Assembly (NCBI GenBank): GCA_013214945.1 | Contig: JABSRT010000003.1 | Coordinates: 1-64,000 of the forward strand | Source of the DNA: Gammaproteobacteria bacterium | GTDB taxonomy: Bacteria > Pseudomonadota > Gammaproteobacteria > Enterobacterales > Psychrobiaceae | Direction of reading: 5' to 3' | Length of the DNA stretch: 64,000 nt | In this document: positions 31,069-39,754 of the stretch, one piece after another | How the letters are laid out: each line of letters starts with the position of its first letter | How positions within the stretch are numbered: position 1 is the stretch's first letter | Translations under genes and position numbers: made by a program | Notes under the pieces: model-generated | What the model saw: only the letters and a program-made list of their open reading frames with translations | Database searches by the model: none | Told to the model about the DNA's origin: nothing

Positions 31069-33768
31069 TTAATTGCTGTTTATAACATCGTTCGCTAGCA
31101 CACTGCTGGAACAACAATCAGGTAAATTAAAGCCAAATTCACAAGCTGTTTTGTAGATTTCTCTTGCTTGAATAATGCTAAGTTGCTTTCCTAAACTAAA
31201 ATCACCTTCAGCTTTACTCATTGCAAGTACAATGGTTTCAGATAAGCAAGCTAAATTTACCGTTGAATCAAACCCTAATATGTTTGGCTTCCCAAATGCT
31301 ATTGGGTGTGGCAACTTGACCAAACCTCCTTCAAATGAATGAATATCAGGCCTATCAATTGATAATGAACTGGAAAAATCAGGAGGTCTTGCAGCATCGC
31401 ACACGACTGAGTTAAGCGCGATAAACTCACTTTCAATGAAGTTCTTACCATTAGAAGTCGCTGAAATAATCGTGTCACATTTAGGAAGGTCGTTCTCAAG
31501 AGAAACCGATATTGCAATCACGCTTTCAAGTGCCAATGAATGCTTTGATTGAATATAATCAGCTAAGTCGATATAGTTTTTTTCGCAGGCGTGCTGCAAA
31601 AATTGTCTAATAGTGGTGTCTAATACCGATCCGATTTCTTCAATTAACCGATCATAAATGGCATTATTAATACCGTTTGCTTTATCATCTAAAGCTCGCC
31701 AGAGTATTTCACCTCTAACTTCTTGTAAGCCATCTAATGCAGTAGGATTACTTGGATTCCCAAATAAAATAATACAACCAAAATATCTCGATGCTTCAAT
31801 AACGGAAACTCGTCCAACAGCGCCAGCAGCACCAACAACAGCTAAGCATTTATCATCACAAGAACCCCAACGGTTAAATGTTGCGGCAATGGCACCTTTA
31901 GCACTTACCATACCCGTTAGACTATTCCCGGTTGTAACGGGTGTAGTATGCTCAGGTAATCGTGTTCCGCCATAAGTAATTATTGATGTAAAAGCCCCTA
32001 AACCAACTCTATCTACCCCTATTGATTCTGCTATAGCGAAATATTTTCTAATCAATTCTTCTCTGTCTTTTTTTCTAAGACGCATCATTTTTTCTGGTGT
32101 TAATGGGCAACTAATTAACCAGCCTTCAACATAGTCTCCTTGAGCATTAATAACCGCTGGAATCTTTAGCACTGGAGCCGGATCGTAATGTTTACTCGTC
32201 CATGAGTTCATCCAGCTCTCCCACTTGACTATATGTTCTGGAGAAAGGTTTCGTATTGCTTGAGGCATTATATCAATGCAATCTTCATTGGTGGTGGGGT
32301 GAATAAAAAAAGCAAATCGTCCTAAACACTGACCATCTAATGGCTTAGAAGGTAAAATGGGATCTTGCGGTATATTTTTTTCTGCATAACTAACGTCTAC
32401 ATTATTAAGACCAACCATTGATGAACACAATGTCGCGAATTTTTTATTAGTTATAATTTCTCCGACATCTTCTAAAGAAAAAATAAATTTGTCTATCTGC
32501 TTCTTAGATACAGTCAAATTCGGCTCAATTCTTAGAACACTTGCATGATTGAAAACTGGTGCTGTAATAATATGGTGTTTGTTCATCAAATAACTACACA
32601 CAATAGGGACAACTAAGCCATGAAAATTTGTAACACCAAAAAAATAGCTATGTTCTTCAGGCCATGCTTTAAGCTTCAGTCCTAGCATTAAACCTGTTCC
32701 ATTAACGCATTCAAACACTTCACTATAGTTATAAACGATGCGTTCAAGTTCATTTGATAAATAAGAACTCATGGCGTTAACATTATTGATAATTCTTAGC
32801 TCATCAGATAGAAGTTCTGTTAAAACGCTATTTCCGATGGCACAACTAAAATTATTGTTTGCAAAAGTAGAGCTATGGTACATTCCAAAGTCATCAGTCC
32901 ATACTTCGCTTTTCGATAAAATTGCGCCTAAGGACACAAGTCCTCCTCCCAAAGCTTTAGCTAAACAAATAATGTCTGCGTTTACTTCAGGGTATAAACT
33001 TAGTCCGAAAAGGCTGCCTAAACGTCCTATTCCCGTTTGAACTTCGTCAATAATTAATAAAGTACCGAACGTTTTACACAGTAATGAAACATTATTTAGG
33101 TAGTTATTACTCAACACTTGCATTCCACCCTCTCCCTGAACTAATTCAAGAATGACGGCTGCCGTTTTTTGTTCGCTTAAAACAGTTCGGATTTGTTCTA
33201 GATTATCTATTTCAACATGAGAAAATTCACTTGTATCAATATGAAATGGTTCACTATATTGTTTATTCCCAGTGGCTGAGGATGCCCCTAGAGTTTTACC
33301 ATGAAAGCCAGTAGTTGTAGCGACGATATGCTTTCTACCAGTAAAAGAACGTGCTAGCTTTATTGCAGCTTCTACGGCTTCAGCACCACTATTACAAAAA
33401 GTACAGAAACCATCATCTAGGGGAGATAATTGTATAAGTCGACGGCCCAACTCCTCAGCTTCAGGAGCGATTAATGGTTGTACTAAACTGGGTTCATTTT
33501 CACTAAAAAATGTGGAGATTCTTTTTATCAGAAAATTTGGATTATGCCCAAACGGTAATGCGCCGTATTGAGAAATAAAGTCTGTGTATTCAATGCCATT
33601 TTCATCAGTCAAAGTAGATCCATTAGCTTGACAAATCAAATGATCGTAACCTAAATGACTTAACATAAATTGACGTGTAGGGTTTATTTTCGAGCTCTGT
33701 CTTTGTTTAATATTATTTAGTTGACCTTTGACTGGGGCGAAGTCAATATTACCTGAACGGTTTGCCAT
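31069..33768 (-). CDS. Fusion of class III aminotransferase and acyl-ACP-reductase-like domain (predicted fatty amine synthase)
   Basis: 899 residues. Residues about 30-440 are a PLP class III aminotransferase: FISQYGALPFGHNP, FCNSGAEAVEAAIKLARS, TTGFHGKTLGASSATGN, LLIIDEVQTGIGRLG and the PLP lysine in CLAKALGGGLVS. Residues about 490-890 resemble cyanobacterial acyl-ACP reductase: EGWLISCPLTPEKMMRLRKK, VGLGAFTSIITYGGTRLP, TTGNSLTG, a Rossmann loop VVGAAGAVGRVSV, and NLACLSETIVLAM near 844, which lines up with the active-site Cys region (ACFAEAMLLEF) of that enzyme. The reductase would release an ACP-bound acyl chain as aldehyde and the aminotransferase would turn it into a primary amine. Fusions of these two activities in the reverse order exist in prodiginine (PigE) and tambjamine (TamH) pathways. 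Function here is inferred. Confidence 0.8.
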   Translation of the reverse strand: MANRSGNIDFAPVKGQLNNIKQRQSSKINPTRQFMLSHLGYDHLICQANGSTLTDENGIEYTDFISQYGALPFGHNPNFLIKRISTFFSENEPSLVQPLIAPEAEELGRRLIQLSPLDDGFCTFCNSGAEAVEAAIKLARSFTGRKHIVATTTGFHGKTLGASSATGNKQYSEPFHIDTSEFSHVEIDNLEQIRTVLSEQKTAAVILELVQGEGGMQVLSNNYLNNVSLLCKTFGTLLIIDEVQTGIGRLGSLFGLSLYPEVNADIICLAKALGGGLVSLGAILSKSEVWTDDFGMYHSSTFANNNFSCAIGNSVLTELLSDELRIINNVNAMSSYLSNELERIVYNYSEVFECVNGTGLMLGLKLKAWPEEHSYFFGVTNFHGLVVPIVCSYLMNKHHIITAPVFNHASVLRIEPNLTVSKKQIDKFIFSLEDVGEIITNKKFATLCSSMVGLNNVDVSYAEKNIPQDPILPSKPLDGQCLGRFAFFIHPTTNEDCIDIMPQAIRNLSPEHIVKWESWMNSWTSKHYDPAPVLKIPAVINAQGDYVEGWLISCPLTPEKMMRLRKKDREELIRKYFAIAESIGVDRVGLGAFTSIITYGGTRLPEHTTPVTTGNSLTGMVSAKGAIAATFNRWGSCDDKCLAVVGAAGAVGRVSVIEASRYFGCIILFGNPSNPTALDGLQEVRGEILWRALDDKANGINNAIYDRLIEEIGSVLDTTIRQFLQHACEKNYIDLADYIQSKHSLALESVIAISVSLENDLPKCDTIISATSNGKNFIESEFIALNSVVCDAARPPDFSSSLSIDRPDIHSFEGGLVKLPHPIAFGKPNILGFDSTVNLACLSETIVLAMSKAEGDFSLGKQLSIIQAREIYKTACEFGFNLPDCCSSSVLANDVINSN

Positions 33769-33864
33769 TCAATAAATTCCTTTAATGGTAAATTGGGGTT
33801 ACAAATTCTAATGTAACTAAATTGTGTATTGTCGTTTTCAGTTTTCTTTTCTGTAAAGACTAAA

Positions 33865-34305
33865 CAACCACCGACTCAATGCCGTGGGATATTTGGGGTC
33901 TGCCCGCAAGTCCGGTACTTACACATAAATAACCTTCTGCTCAAAAATATTGGCCCTAGTATCTTTTGTTGAAACTCGGGAGCTATTGAAGTAATTTGGT
34001 CGTAGTCCTTTGATTCATTTATTATCACTGACACGAATCAATTGGGTGGTACCAAGACCAAAGGTGACCATAATGGTTGCTTACAGCTCTTCGTTAAATT
34101 TCAACTTCCAGATACTCAAAAGTTTGCCTGATTAACTTACGTGTTTTCAGTCCAAGATCACCAGTAAGGGCCTAATAACCATACTTAGTTACCCAAACAA
34201 AGTGATATTAATTTTGTGTTTTATATGCGATCCATGACGACATTTCATTCAAACACGTAAAAGGCAACGCCAATTTAAGCTCCCCCCTAATGATGGGGCT
34301 TTAAA
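33865..34305 (-). mobile_element. Decayed IS200/IS605-type element (tnpA remnant)
   Basis: The 625-base gap between the ketosynthase and the fusion enzyme holds a broken Y1 transposase on the minus strand. Fragments read VTKYGY (stop) ALTGDLGLKTRKLIRQTFEY then LEVEI (34192 to about 34094), and after a frame break IAPEFQQKILGPIFLSRRLF then MCKYRTC, matching the WVTKYR.VLTGD..LR.RELIRQ and FP.LKK.YWG.HFWARGYF blocks of IS200-family TnpA. A hairpin (CCCCCTAATGATGGGG, 34284-34299) and a second end segment (near 33870-33890) mark likely element ends. It is not functional. It splits the ACP-KS pair from the fusion gene. Confidence 0.72.
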
Positions 34306-34393
34306 CTTAGAGTCAGGAAAATACAATAACCTTTCGATAAGTTAAGTGCTTTATTGATAAGCAGGACCGAATCATTAAGTTTGTTGTCTTTCG

Positions 34394-35602
34394 TTATGTT
34401 GTTTTTCTAAAAATTAAACTGGCATTTAATCCGCCAAATGCGAAAGAATTGCTCATAACATACTCAATAGGCATGCTTCTAGAAACATTGGCAACATAAT
34501 CGAGATCACACAAAGGATCTCCAGGCACAAAATTAATTGTTGGTGGAGCAACTTGATTCTTAAGTGCTACGATACAAGCCGCTGCCTCAACAGCACTTCC
34601 TGCGCCCAAAACATGACCATGCATTGATTTGGTTGAAGATACAGCGAGCTTATTCGCATGATCTCCAAATACACTGCGAATTGCCGCTGTTTCAACAGAA
34701 TCATTCTGCAATGTGCCTGAGCCATGAGCATTAATGTATTGGATATCTTCAGGTGTGATTTTTGCACTAAGCAATGCACTCGTCATCGCTTTTTCCATAC
34801 CATTTATACAAGGAGCAACTATATGATAAGCATCAGAACTCATTCCAAACCCAACAAGTTCAGCGTGTATTTTTGCGCCTCGATTAATGGCATGATCAAA
34901 GTCTTCTAACACAAGAGCCCCACTTCCTTCCCCTAAAATAACCCCCCCTCTTCCTGCAGAAAAAGGTTGGCATTTCTCTTTAGACAAAACACGTAAAGCT
35001 TCCCATACTTTTATGCCTCCTAATGTAAGCGAAGCTTCTGAACCACCACATAAAGCAATTTTCGTTTGCCCTGTTTGCAATAGCATTGCACCAATGATCA
35101 TGGCATGGCTCGAAGACGCACAAGCACTATTAGTACCAATAGTTGGGCCCTTTATGCCGAGTTCAAGACTAATTTGACTTGCAGCAGCACTGCCCAACCC
35201 TTTAGGTAAGGTAAAAGGTGGAAAGCGTGCTTCTTCTTTTTGAAACAAAAATTTATACGATTCCTCCATAGTGGTTAAACCACCAACTCCAGTACCAAAG
35301 CAGATGGATGCATCTTTGAGACACGGGTCTCCAGTTAGACCTGCATCTTTAACAGCTTCACGTGCACTAACAACTGAAAATTCCGCAAACCGATCCATAT
35401 ATGGTAATTGTTTTTTTACGTGAAAATGATCTTCTGAATGGTAGTTTTTAACTTCTGCTGCAAATTTTCGGCTGACAGTTTCTGTATCAAAATGGGTAAT
35501 CGCTGCAATACCATCCACACCTTCGATTAGGTTATTACTAAACTCTTCAAAATTCAGCCCAATAGAAGTAATACAACCTACTCCTGTAATTGCAATTCTC
35601 AT
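34394..35602 (-). CDS. Beta-ketoacyl-ACP synthase (FabF-like)
   Basis: 402 residues, normal for KAS I/II. It condenses acyl chains with malonyl-ACP. The full catalytic set is visible: nucleophile Cys in GTNSACASSSHAMIIGA near 163, His in INAHGSGTLQND near 300, Lys and His in STKSMHGHVLGAGSAVEAA near 335-345, and the C-terminal NSFAFGGLNASLIF. The active-site context SACASS differs slightly from the usual TACAS. The ATG overlaps the ACP stop as ATGA. A dedicated ketosynthase next to its own ACP suggests that chains for this locus are extended or diverted outside the main FAS set, feeding the fusion enzyme downstream. Confidence 0.93.
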   Translation of the reverse strand: MRIAITGVGCITSIGLNFEEFSNNLIEGVDGIAAITHFDTETVSRKFAAEVKNYHSEDHFHVKKQLPYMDRFAEFSVVSAREAVKDAGLTGDPCLKDASICFGTGVGGLTTMEESYKFLFQKEEARFPPFTLPKGLGSAAASQISLELGIKGPTIGTNSACASSSHAMIIGAMLLQTGQTKIALCGGSEASLTLGGIKVWEALRVLSKEKCQPFSAGRGGVILGEGSGALVLEDFDHAINRGAKIHAELVGFGMSSDAYHIVAPCINGMEKAMTSALLSAKITPEDIQYINAHGSGTLQNDSVETAAIRSVFGDHANKLAVSSTKSMHGHVLGAGSAVEAAACIVALKNQVAPPTINFVPGDPLCDLDYVANVSRSMPIEYVMSNSFAFGGLNASLIFRKTT

Positions 35603-35889
35603 ACTGGGGTACCTATGTTTTCTGTTTGAAGCTCTATTTCTTCTAAAATTCTGGTAGACAAATCACCAATAGTACCCAAATTCATACGCTCATTAAGATC
35701 ATCTGAATCTTCTAACTTTATATTAAAAAAGTCCTCTATCTCAAAAAGTAAGGTTACTACATCTAATGAGTCAAGCTTAATATCCTTGATTAGCGTTCCT
35801 GACTCGATTGAAGATATATCATACCCTCCATCTAATTCTTCTATTATCTCAGATAACTTAACCTCTACATCTGTTTTTTCTAATGCCAT
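35599..35889 (-). CDS. Acyl carrier protein
   Basis: 96 residues, acidic and helical, with the phosphopantetheine Ser in IKDIKLDSLDVVTLLFEIED near residue 39 (DSLD in place of the common DSLE/DSMD). It belongs to the FAS/PKS carrier family and is coupled to the ketosynthase by an ATGA overlap. AAGGGG stands before the ATG. It is likely to present the acyl chain to the reductase half of the fusion protein. It is the first gene of the leftward amine-type locus, and the duplicated iron-starvation promoter lies 314 bases upstream. Confidence 0.92.
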   Translation of the reverse strand: MALEKTDVEVKLSEIIEELDGGYDISSIESGTLIKDIKLDSLDVVTLLFEIEDFFNIKLEDSDDLNERMNLGTIGDLSTRILEEIELQTENIGTPV

Positions 35890-35969
35890 CCTTTTTCCCC
35901 TTCCCTATAATGTAAATTACCTAAGATAAACTCGAAGGCTCGTTATGCTACTTCAAAAAAAATCTTATT

Positions 35970-36119
35970 CCCTAACGACGTTTGATTTAGCGACTCTATT
36001 AAGTACTCAAGTGGCGACTTCATGTAACGTTGTTACCCCTTGTAATCAATATGCTGCCCTGCGTTGTCTGCAGATGCATAACGTAAAGAACCAAGATAAA
36101 TTAGTTTTCTTTTCGTCAT
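35970..36119 (-). pseudogene. 5' fragment of the formyltransferase gene, with a premature stop
   Basis: From an ATG at 36119 the frame reads MTKRKLIYLGSLRYASADNA and on to HIDYKG, then a TAA replaces the Gln codon of the intact gene. Beyond it the frame continues in step with the intact gene (RYMKSPLEYLIESLNQTSLG) to about codon 50, where similarity ends at about 35970. It is a dead duplicate of the first sixth of the gene at 26010-26867. Residual translation of 28 codons upstream of the ACP gene is possible. Confidence 0.88.
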
Positions 36120-36202
36120 GTCGAATTGACCTATGAATCAATACCGCTGAAATCGTACCCTATTTGACGCCTAGCTCATTTATAGGGCTGTTGAAAATAT
36201 AA

Positions 36203-36226
36203 ACGTTTGCAATCGACAATTATTTA
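36203..36226 (-). promoter_or_regulatory. Duplicated iron-starvation promoter facing the ACP-ketosynthase operon
   Basis: On the minus strand TAAAT (36226-36222), 16 bases, CGT (36205-36203) followed by TT. The -35, spacing and -10 are kept exactly even though the gene fragment behind it is dead. No gene or clear terminator separates it from the ACP start at 35889. Confidence 0.55.
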
Positions 36227-36247
36227 GTCTGTATTATCAATTCATAG

Positions 36248-36655
36248 CTAATGCTTAAGCTAATTTACCGCACGAAACTAGCTTATTAGTGCTCAAATAA
36301 AGCCCAGTTAATAAAGCCTTTCCCTGAAAACAACTCTCTGCTGAAACCGTAACTAAGCCAACTGATCGCTAAAAATAAGCCCAGCAGTAAATGAAGGCTT
36401 TAGGTTCTGCTGTCTGCTATTGAGGATAAAACCTATTTTTTGATGCTCTCGTTAACCTGAAATATAATCACAATATAATTGCACGGACTTCCCGAGCATT
36501 TATTCATCCGATAAGCGATTTTTAATATAATAGGCGAGAATAAATATGAGATGTTGATCTACGTCATCTTAAAATATCATAAGTTGTTGATTTAATTTAC
36601 AACTGTTACAGTATGTAATGTAAGTTAAATTAATATAATGTAATAAAGGATTATA
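36248..36655. other. Intergenic region before the lipoprotein gene, with a short dispersed repeat
   Basis: A/T-rich stretch of 408 bases. The part at 36344-36420 recurs beyond the lipoprotein gene at 39115-39190. The last 100 bases before the lipoprotein ATG are very A/T-rich and probably hold its promoter; a purine-rich AAAGGA lies just before the ATG. Confidence 0.6.
36344..36420. repeat. Short direct repeat flanking the lipoprotein gene, left copy
   Basis: Shares AAACCGTAACTAAGCCAA, then a variable stretch, CGCTAAAA, CCCAGCAGTAAATG and GGCTTTAG with 39115-39190. About 75 % identity by eye. Confidence 0.7.
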
Positions 36656-38980
36656 ATGCCAAGACTAAGTTATTTAAGTATGTTGCTCATGGGCACGCTC
36701 GTTGGCTGTGGGAGTTCAGATACTGAAGTTGGAAATAACGTTGAAATTACAGCTTTTGATGGGTATTTAAAAAATGCGCTTGTTTTTCATGATGTGAATA
36801 AAGATGGTAGTTTTAATGTCAATGACGATACCATTTTCGGCTTAACCAATGAACAAGGTAAGATCTTAATTGGTAAGCCGACAGAAGGCTTTATTTCTGT
36901 TGCAACGATTACGCAAAATGGTCCATTAAGTGATGCCCTAACCCTGTATGATTCAACCTTGTATAGCGGTATTTATACGGTGGACCAAGATTTCCCAAAC
37001 CAGTCTGTTGCTGCTGATGTTGTTTACAGTGCACCTGTTTCATCGTCGGTGATCTCTCCTATTACTGATTTAGTTGTCCTTGAAATGGCTAACGGATCTA
37101 AAACTGAAATCGAGGCTATTGCAGCGGTTAAAGTATCACTAAATGATGATTCGTTAGAGTTGTATCGCGATTTCGTTGCTCAATCCCTCACCAATGATTC
37201 TGATGCGAGATTGCACAAAACAGCACAAATCCTTGCCGCATCAAAAGCGAAAAATTTAACACAGTATAAAAACAAACCAATGCAGATGGCTAAAGAAGCC
37301 GCCGACTTAGTTACCGCTATTGTTAACGATACAGCGCTCGACATTAGGGATAATGATGTCGTGGCTATAGTAGATGGAGATGACACGACAGTAAGCGTCA
37401 TAAACAATAAGCTAAAAATAGATCCTAGCATTTATGCCATGATCGTCAAAAGTCTACCTCAAAACCTCACATCTGATGCTGCTGGTATGATCGTAATCCC
37501 AACAAACCAATTATTTACTGATAAAGATAACGACCAACACAACATAGTAACCCGTTTAACGAGTGAGACATTAAAGCAATTAACTGAGTTTGGGTTTACT
37601 GCTGATATATCGGATGCAGAGAGTTTATTCAATAGCAATGAAATCTTAAAATCTGGCGTTCTTACTATTGCAGTCGAGGGCGTAGATGTTGATGCCAATG
37701 ATAGTGAGGTAGGTCAGGTAGTTGCAACATTTACTCTTGAAATAAACAATGCAGTAATTAATCAAAAACCACTGGTTAATAGCGCTAAACTTGCAGAGAT
37801 TCAAGCTCAGGCTAATGAATGGAAGATTCAAGCAGGCGTAGATTTTAATTTCACCATTGATCTAAGCGAGTTGTTCACTGATCCCGAAGGCGATAGTCTG
37901 AGCGTTACATCGCGAGTGCTTTACTCTGATGGCGTAAAAGTTGTTATTGATGATTACATCGCATATTTTGGTGGCTCTGCCCATAATACTTATAATGATA
38001 AAACAGGTCGCTTATACTTCTCTGCCATTGATGATAAACATGGTGACGATAATGATGCTTGGGTTGATGCATGGATAGACTTACCCATCATTGAAGCTGG
38101 CGTATCAGTAGAACCATCAACCAATGTTCTTGTTGGTCCAACTCTCTTTATCTCAGATGTTGAGTTCATTGCTAGTTTTTACGGACCAACGGAGGCTCTT
38201 GCTCAATGCCATAGCTGGCAGTTTATCGACGGCCAGGCTTTTTATGGTGATTACTCTGACGCTAATACAGCCCGTTGTTACCCTGGCGATGCTGAACGAA
38301 CGTATTTAGGCACCTACGTAGAAGACGGTGATGATGTCGTTGTGGTTACGCTAGATGACGGTGGTAGTATGACATTTTCTCATCTAAAGACATTATCTGA
38401 ATCCTTTAGCAATGAAGACAAGTTATTAGTCAAAATAGACAGTTCAAAAGTTAACGATCAAATAAGAACGGTCGAAATGTACACGGCCCATGAAGATATT
38501 AAAGGACTAGATCTCTATTCAGATGCTCCGTGTTCAAACGATGTTGAGCAATGTTTTGGCAATATTTCCCAACATGTTACTAGAGTGATTACGGCATCTG
38601 GTTCAAATGAACAAGTGAGTGAGCCATTAAATATTAAAGTAGGTTATTCAATTAGCCAATTAACGGCTCAAAGTGGCTATCATGTCGAATTAAATTTATT
38701 TGATTATCCTGCAGATTACGCGGTTACTTGTGAGGATATTACAGCAGTTTATGGCGGCCAGAGGTTTGTACGCATTAAGAGTGAATTTAATCAAGGAGCG
38801 TTAGCGCCTCCTCACATGTCAAACAATTGTCAAGTTGATAATAATGGTGTTATTTTAGCGTTTGATATTGGTGCCACAGTTATCCTTGACGATGTTGTGG
38901 GGATTACGCTAGTGCCAAGCAATCTATACGCTGATAAAATTCCAAAAATTTCATTAAACATGACATATGTTGGTGATTAA
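36656..38980 (+). CDS. Large surface lipoprotein of unknown function
   Basis: 774 residues. The N-terminus MPRLSYLSMLLMGTLVGCGS is a lipoprotein signal peptide with lipobox LVGC, so it is anchored in a membrane. A calcium-loop-like segment VNKDGSFNVNDD lies near residues 47-58 in a region typical of carboxypeptidase-regulatory-like or EF-loop surface proteins, and a cadherin-like segment (FTDPEGDSLSV) lies near 407. Acidic throughout. The C-terminal third contains several Cys residues. I do not recognise a specific family. It stands alone, transcribed rightward against its neighbours, between two copies of a short repeat, which suggests separate acquisition. No enzyme motif is visible. Confidence 0.85.
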   Translation: MPRLSYLSMLLMGTLVGCGSSDTEVGNNVEITAFDGYLKNALVFHDVNKDGSFNVNDDTIFGLTNEQGKILIGKPTEGFISVATITQNGPLSDALTLYDSTLYSGIYTVDQDFPNQSVAADVVYSAPVSSSVISPITDLVVLEMANGSKTEIEAIAAVKVSLNDDSLELYRDFVAQSLTNDSDARLHKTAQILAASKAKNLTQYKNKPMQMAKEAADLVTAIVNDTALDIRDNDVVAIVDGDDTTVSVINNKLKIDPSIYAMIVKSLPQNLTSDAAGMIVIPTNQLFTDKDNDQHNIVTRLTSETLKQLTEFGFTADISDAESLFNSNEILKSGVLTIAVEGVDVDANDSEVGQVVATFTLEINNAVINQKPLVNSAKLAEIQAQANEWKIQAGVDFNFTIDLSELFTDPEGDSLSVTSRVLYSDGVKVVIDDYIAYFGGSAHNTYNDKTGRLYFSAIDDKHGDDNDAWVDAWIDLPIIEAGVSVEPSTNVLVGPTLFISDVEFIASFYGPTEALAQCHSWQFIDGQAFYGDYSDANTARCYPGDAERTYLGTYVEDGDDVVVVTLDDGGSMTFSHLKTLSESFSNEDKLLVKIDSSKVNDQIRTVEMYTAHEDIKGLDLYSDAPCSNDVEQCFGNISQHVTRVITASGSNEQVSEPLNIKVGYSISQLTAQSGYHVELNLFDYPADYAVTCEDITAVYGGQRFVRIKSEFNQGALAPPHMSNNCQVDNNGVILAFDIGATVILDDVVGITLVPSNLYADKIPKISLNMTYVGD

Positions 38981-39114
38981 TAAAGCACAGTAAATCGAAT
39001 GATGTAATGTAGCCCTATTAATGATCACTTCGCCTTGAAGTGATCATTACTTTTTGAAAATAGAACACTCATAACAATCCACTTGATATTTATACGGATA
39101 TTAGCGCCCATCTC

Positions 39115-39190
39115 AAACCGTAACTAAGCCAATTACCCGCTAAAATATAAACCCAGCAGTAAATGCCGGGCTTTAGTTACTGTTGTCAGT
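39115..39190. repeat. Short direct repeat flanking the lipoprotein gene, right copy
   Basis: Same orientation as 36344-36420, starting AAACCGTAACTAAGCCAA and ending in a GGCTTTAG segment. It lies about 135 bases after the lipoprotein stop codon. Confidence 0.7.
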
Positions 39191-39243
39191 TACTAACAAC
39201 AAGCGTGGGTAAAAATCTAACTAATTCATTAACGCGTTATTTA

Positions 39244-39549
39244 TTACTTAGTCATTTGTTGATGCATTGCTTTAACTAAAGCCACTAGTGCATCTTTTGA
39301 TAACTTATCAGCTTTTTCAACGGTATCAGCAAGACTCTTTGTGTCAGCAACAATTGGCGTGAAATCAATAGTCGGTTTAAGTACCTTCTTGATTAATTTC
39401 TTAGCCGTTTCTGGGTCGTTATTGGCAATAATCTCTAACACTTGTGCTTTCATGGCTGCATTTTTATCGAGCAGTAACTTAGAAATATGCGTAAAACCAA
39501 CTATTTCACATTGCTCTAATGTGTCAAATTTAGCCAGCATACGCCTGCA
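39244..39549 (-). pseudogene. 3' part of a small protein gene interrupted by the IS21 element
   Basis: Reads on the minus strand from the element edge: CRRMLAKFDTLEQCEIVGF and on to FTPIVADTKSLADTVEKADK near the C-terminus, ending in MTK and a stop at 39244. Removing the element and one copy of the near-duplicated target (TGCA / CGCA) joins it in frame to the fragment at 42147-42362, giving a protein of about 173 residues. Amphipathic and Lys-rich; family not recognised. Confidence 0.8.
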
Positions 39550-39754
39550 TATTCCGGCCTAACATGAACACCCAATCCGGCGCATCGTGAACACCCATTC
39601 TGGTTTATCGTGAACAGTGATTCTGGTTTTATCGTGAACACTTTTACCCTAATTTCCGGAATCAGTGTTCACCATGAACCGGAATCATTTCAATGCATTG
39701 ATTATTAATATCTTTCAATGCCATATTTACCCTTTTAACGATTAAGGAAGGGTT

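Larger units (their letters stand above)
35970..36247. repeat. Direct repeat, right copy (formyltransferase 5' end plus promoter)
   Basis: Matches 26718-26998 in the same orientation with scattered substitutions and one- or two-base gaps. Similarity stops abruptly on the left in A/T-rich sequence and on the right just after TATTATCAATT. Such a pair is what is left when a DNA block enters by homologous recombination, or when part of a tandem duplication decays. Confidence 0.9.

Noticed and set aside
27132-35889. Reading the amine-type locus as a prodigiosin or tambjamine cluster
   Set aside because: There are no genes for the bipyrrole part (proline-activating enzymes, oxidases or condensing enzyme) in the window.
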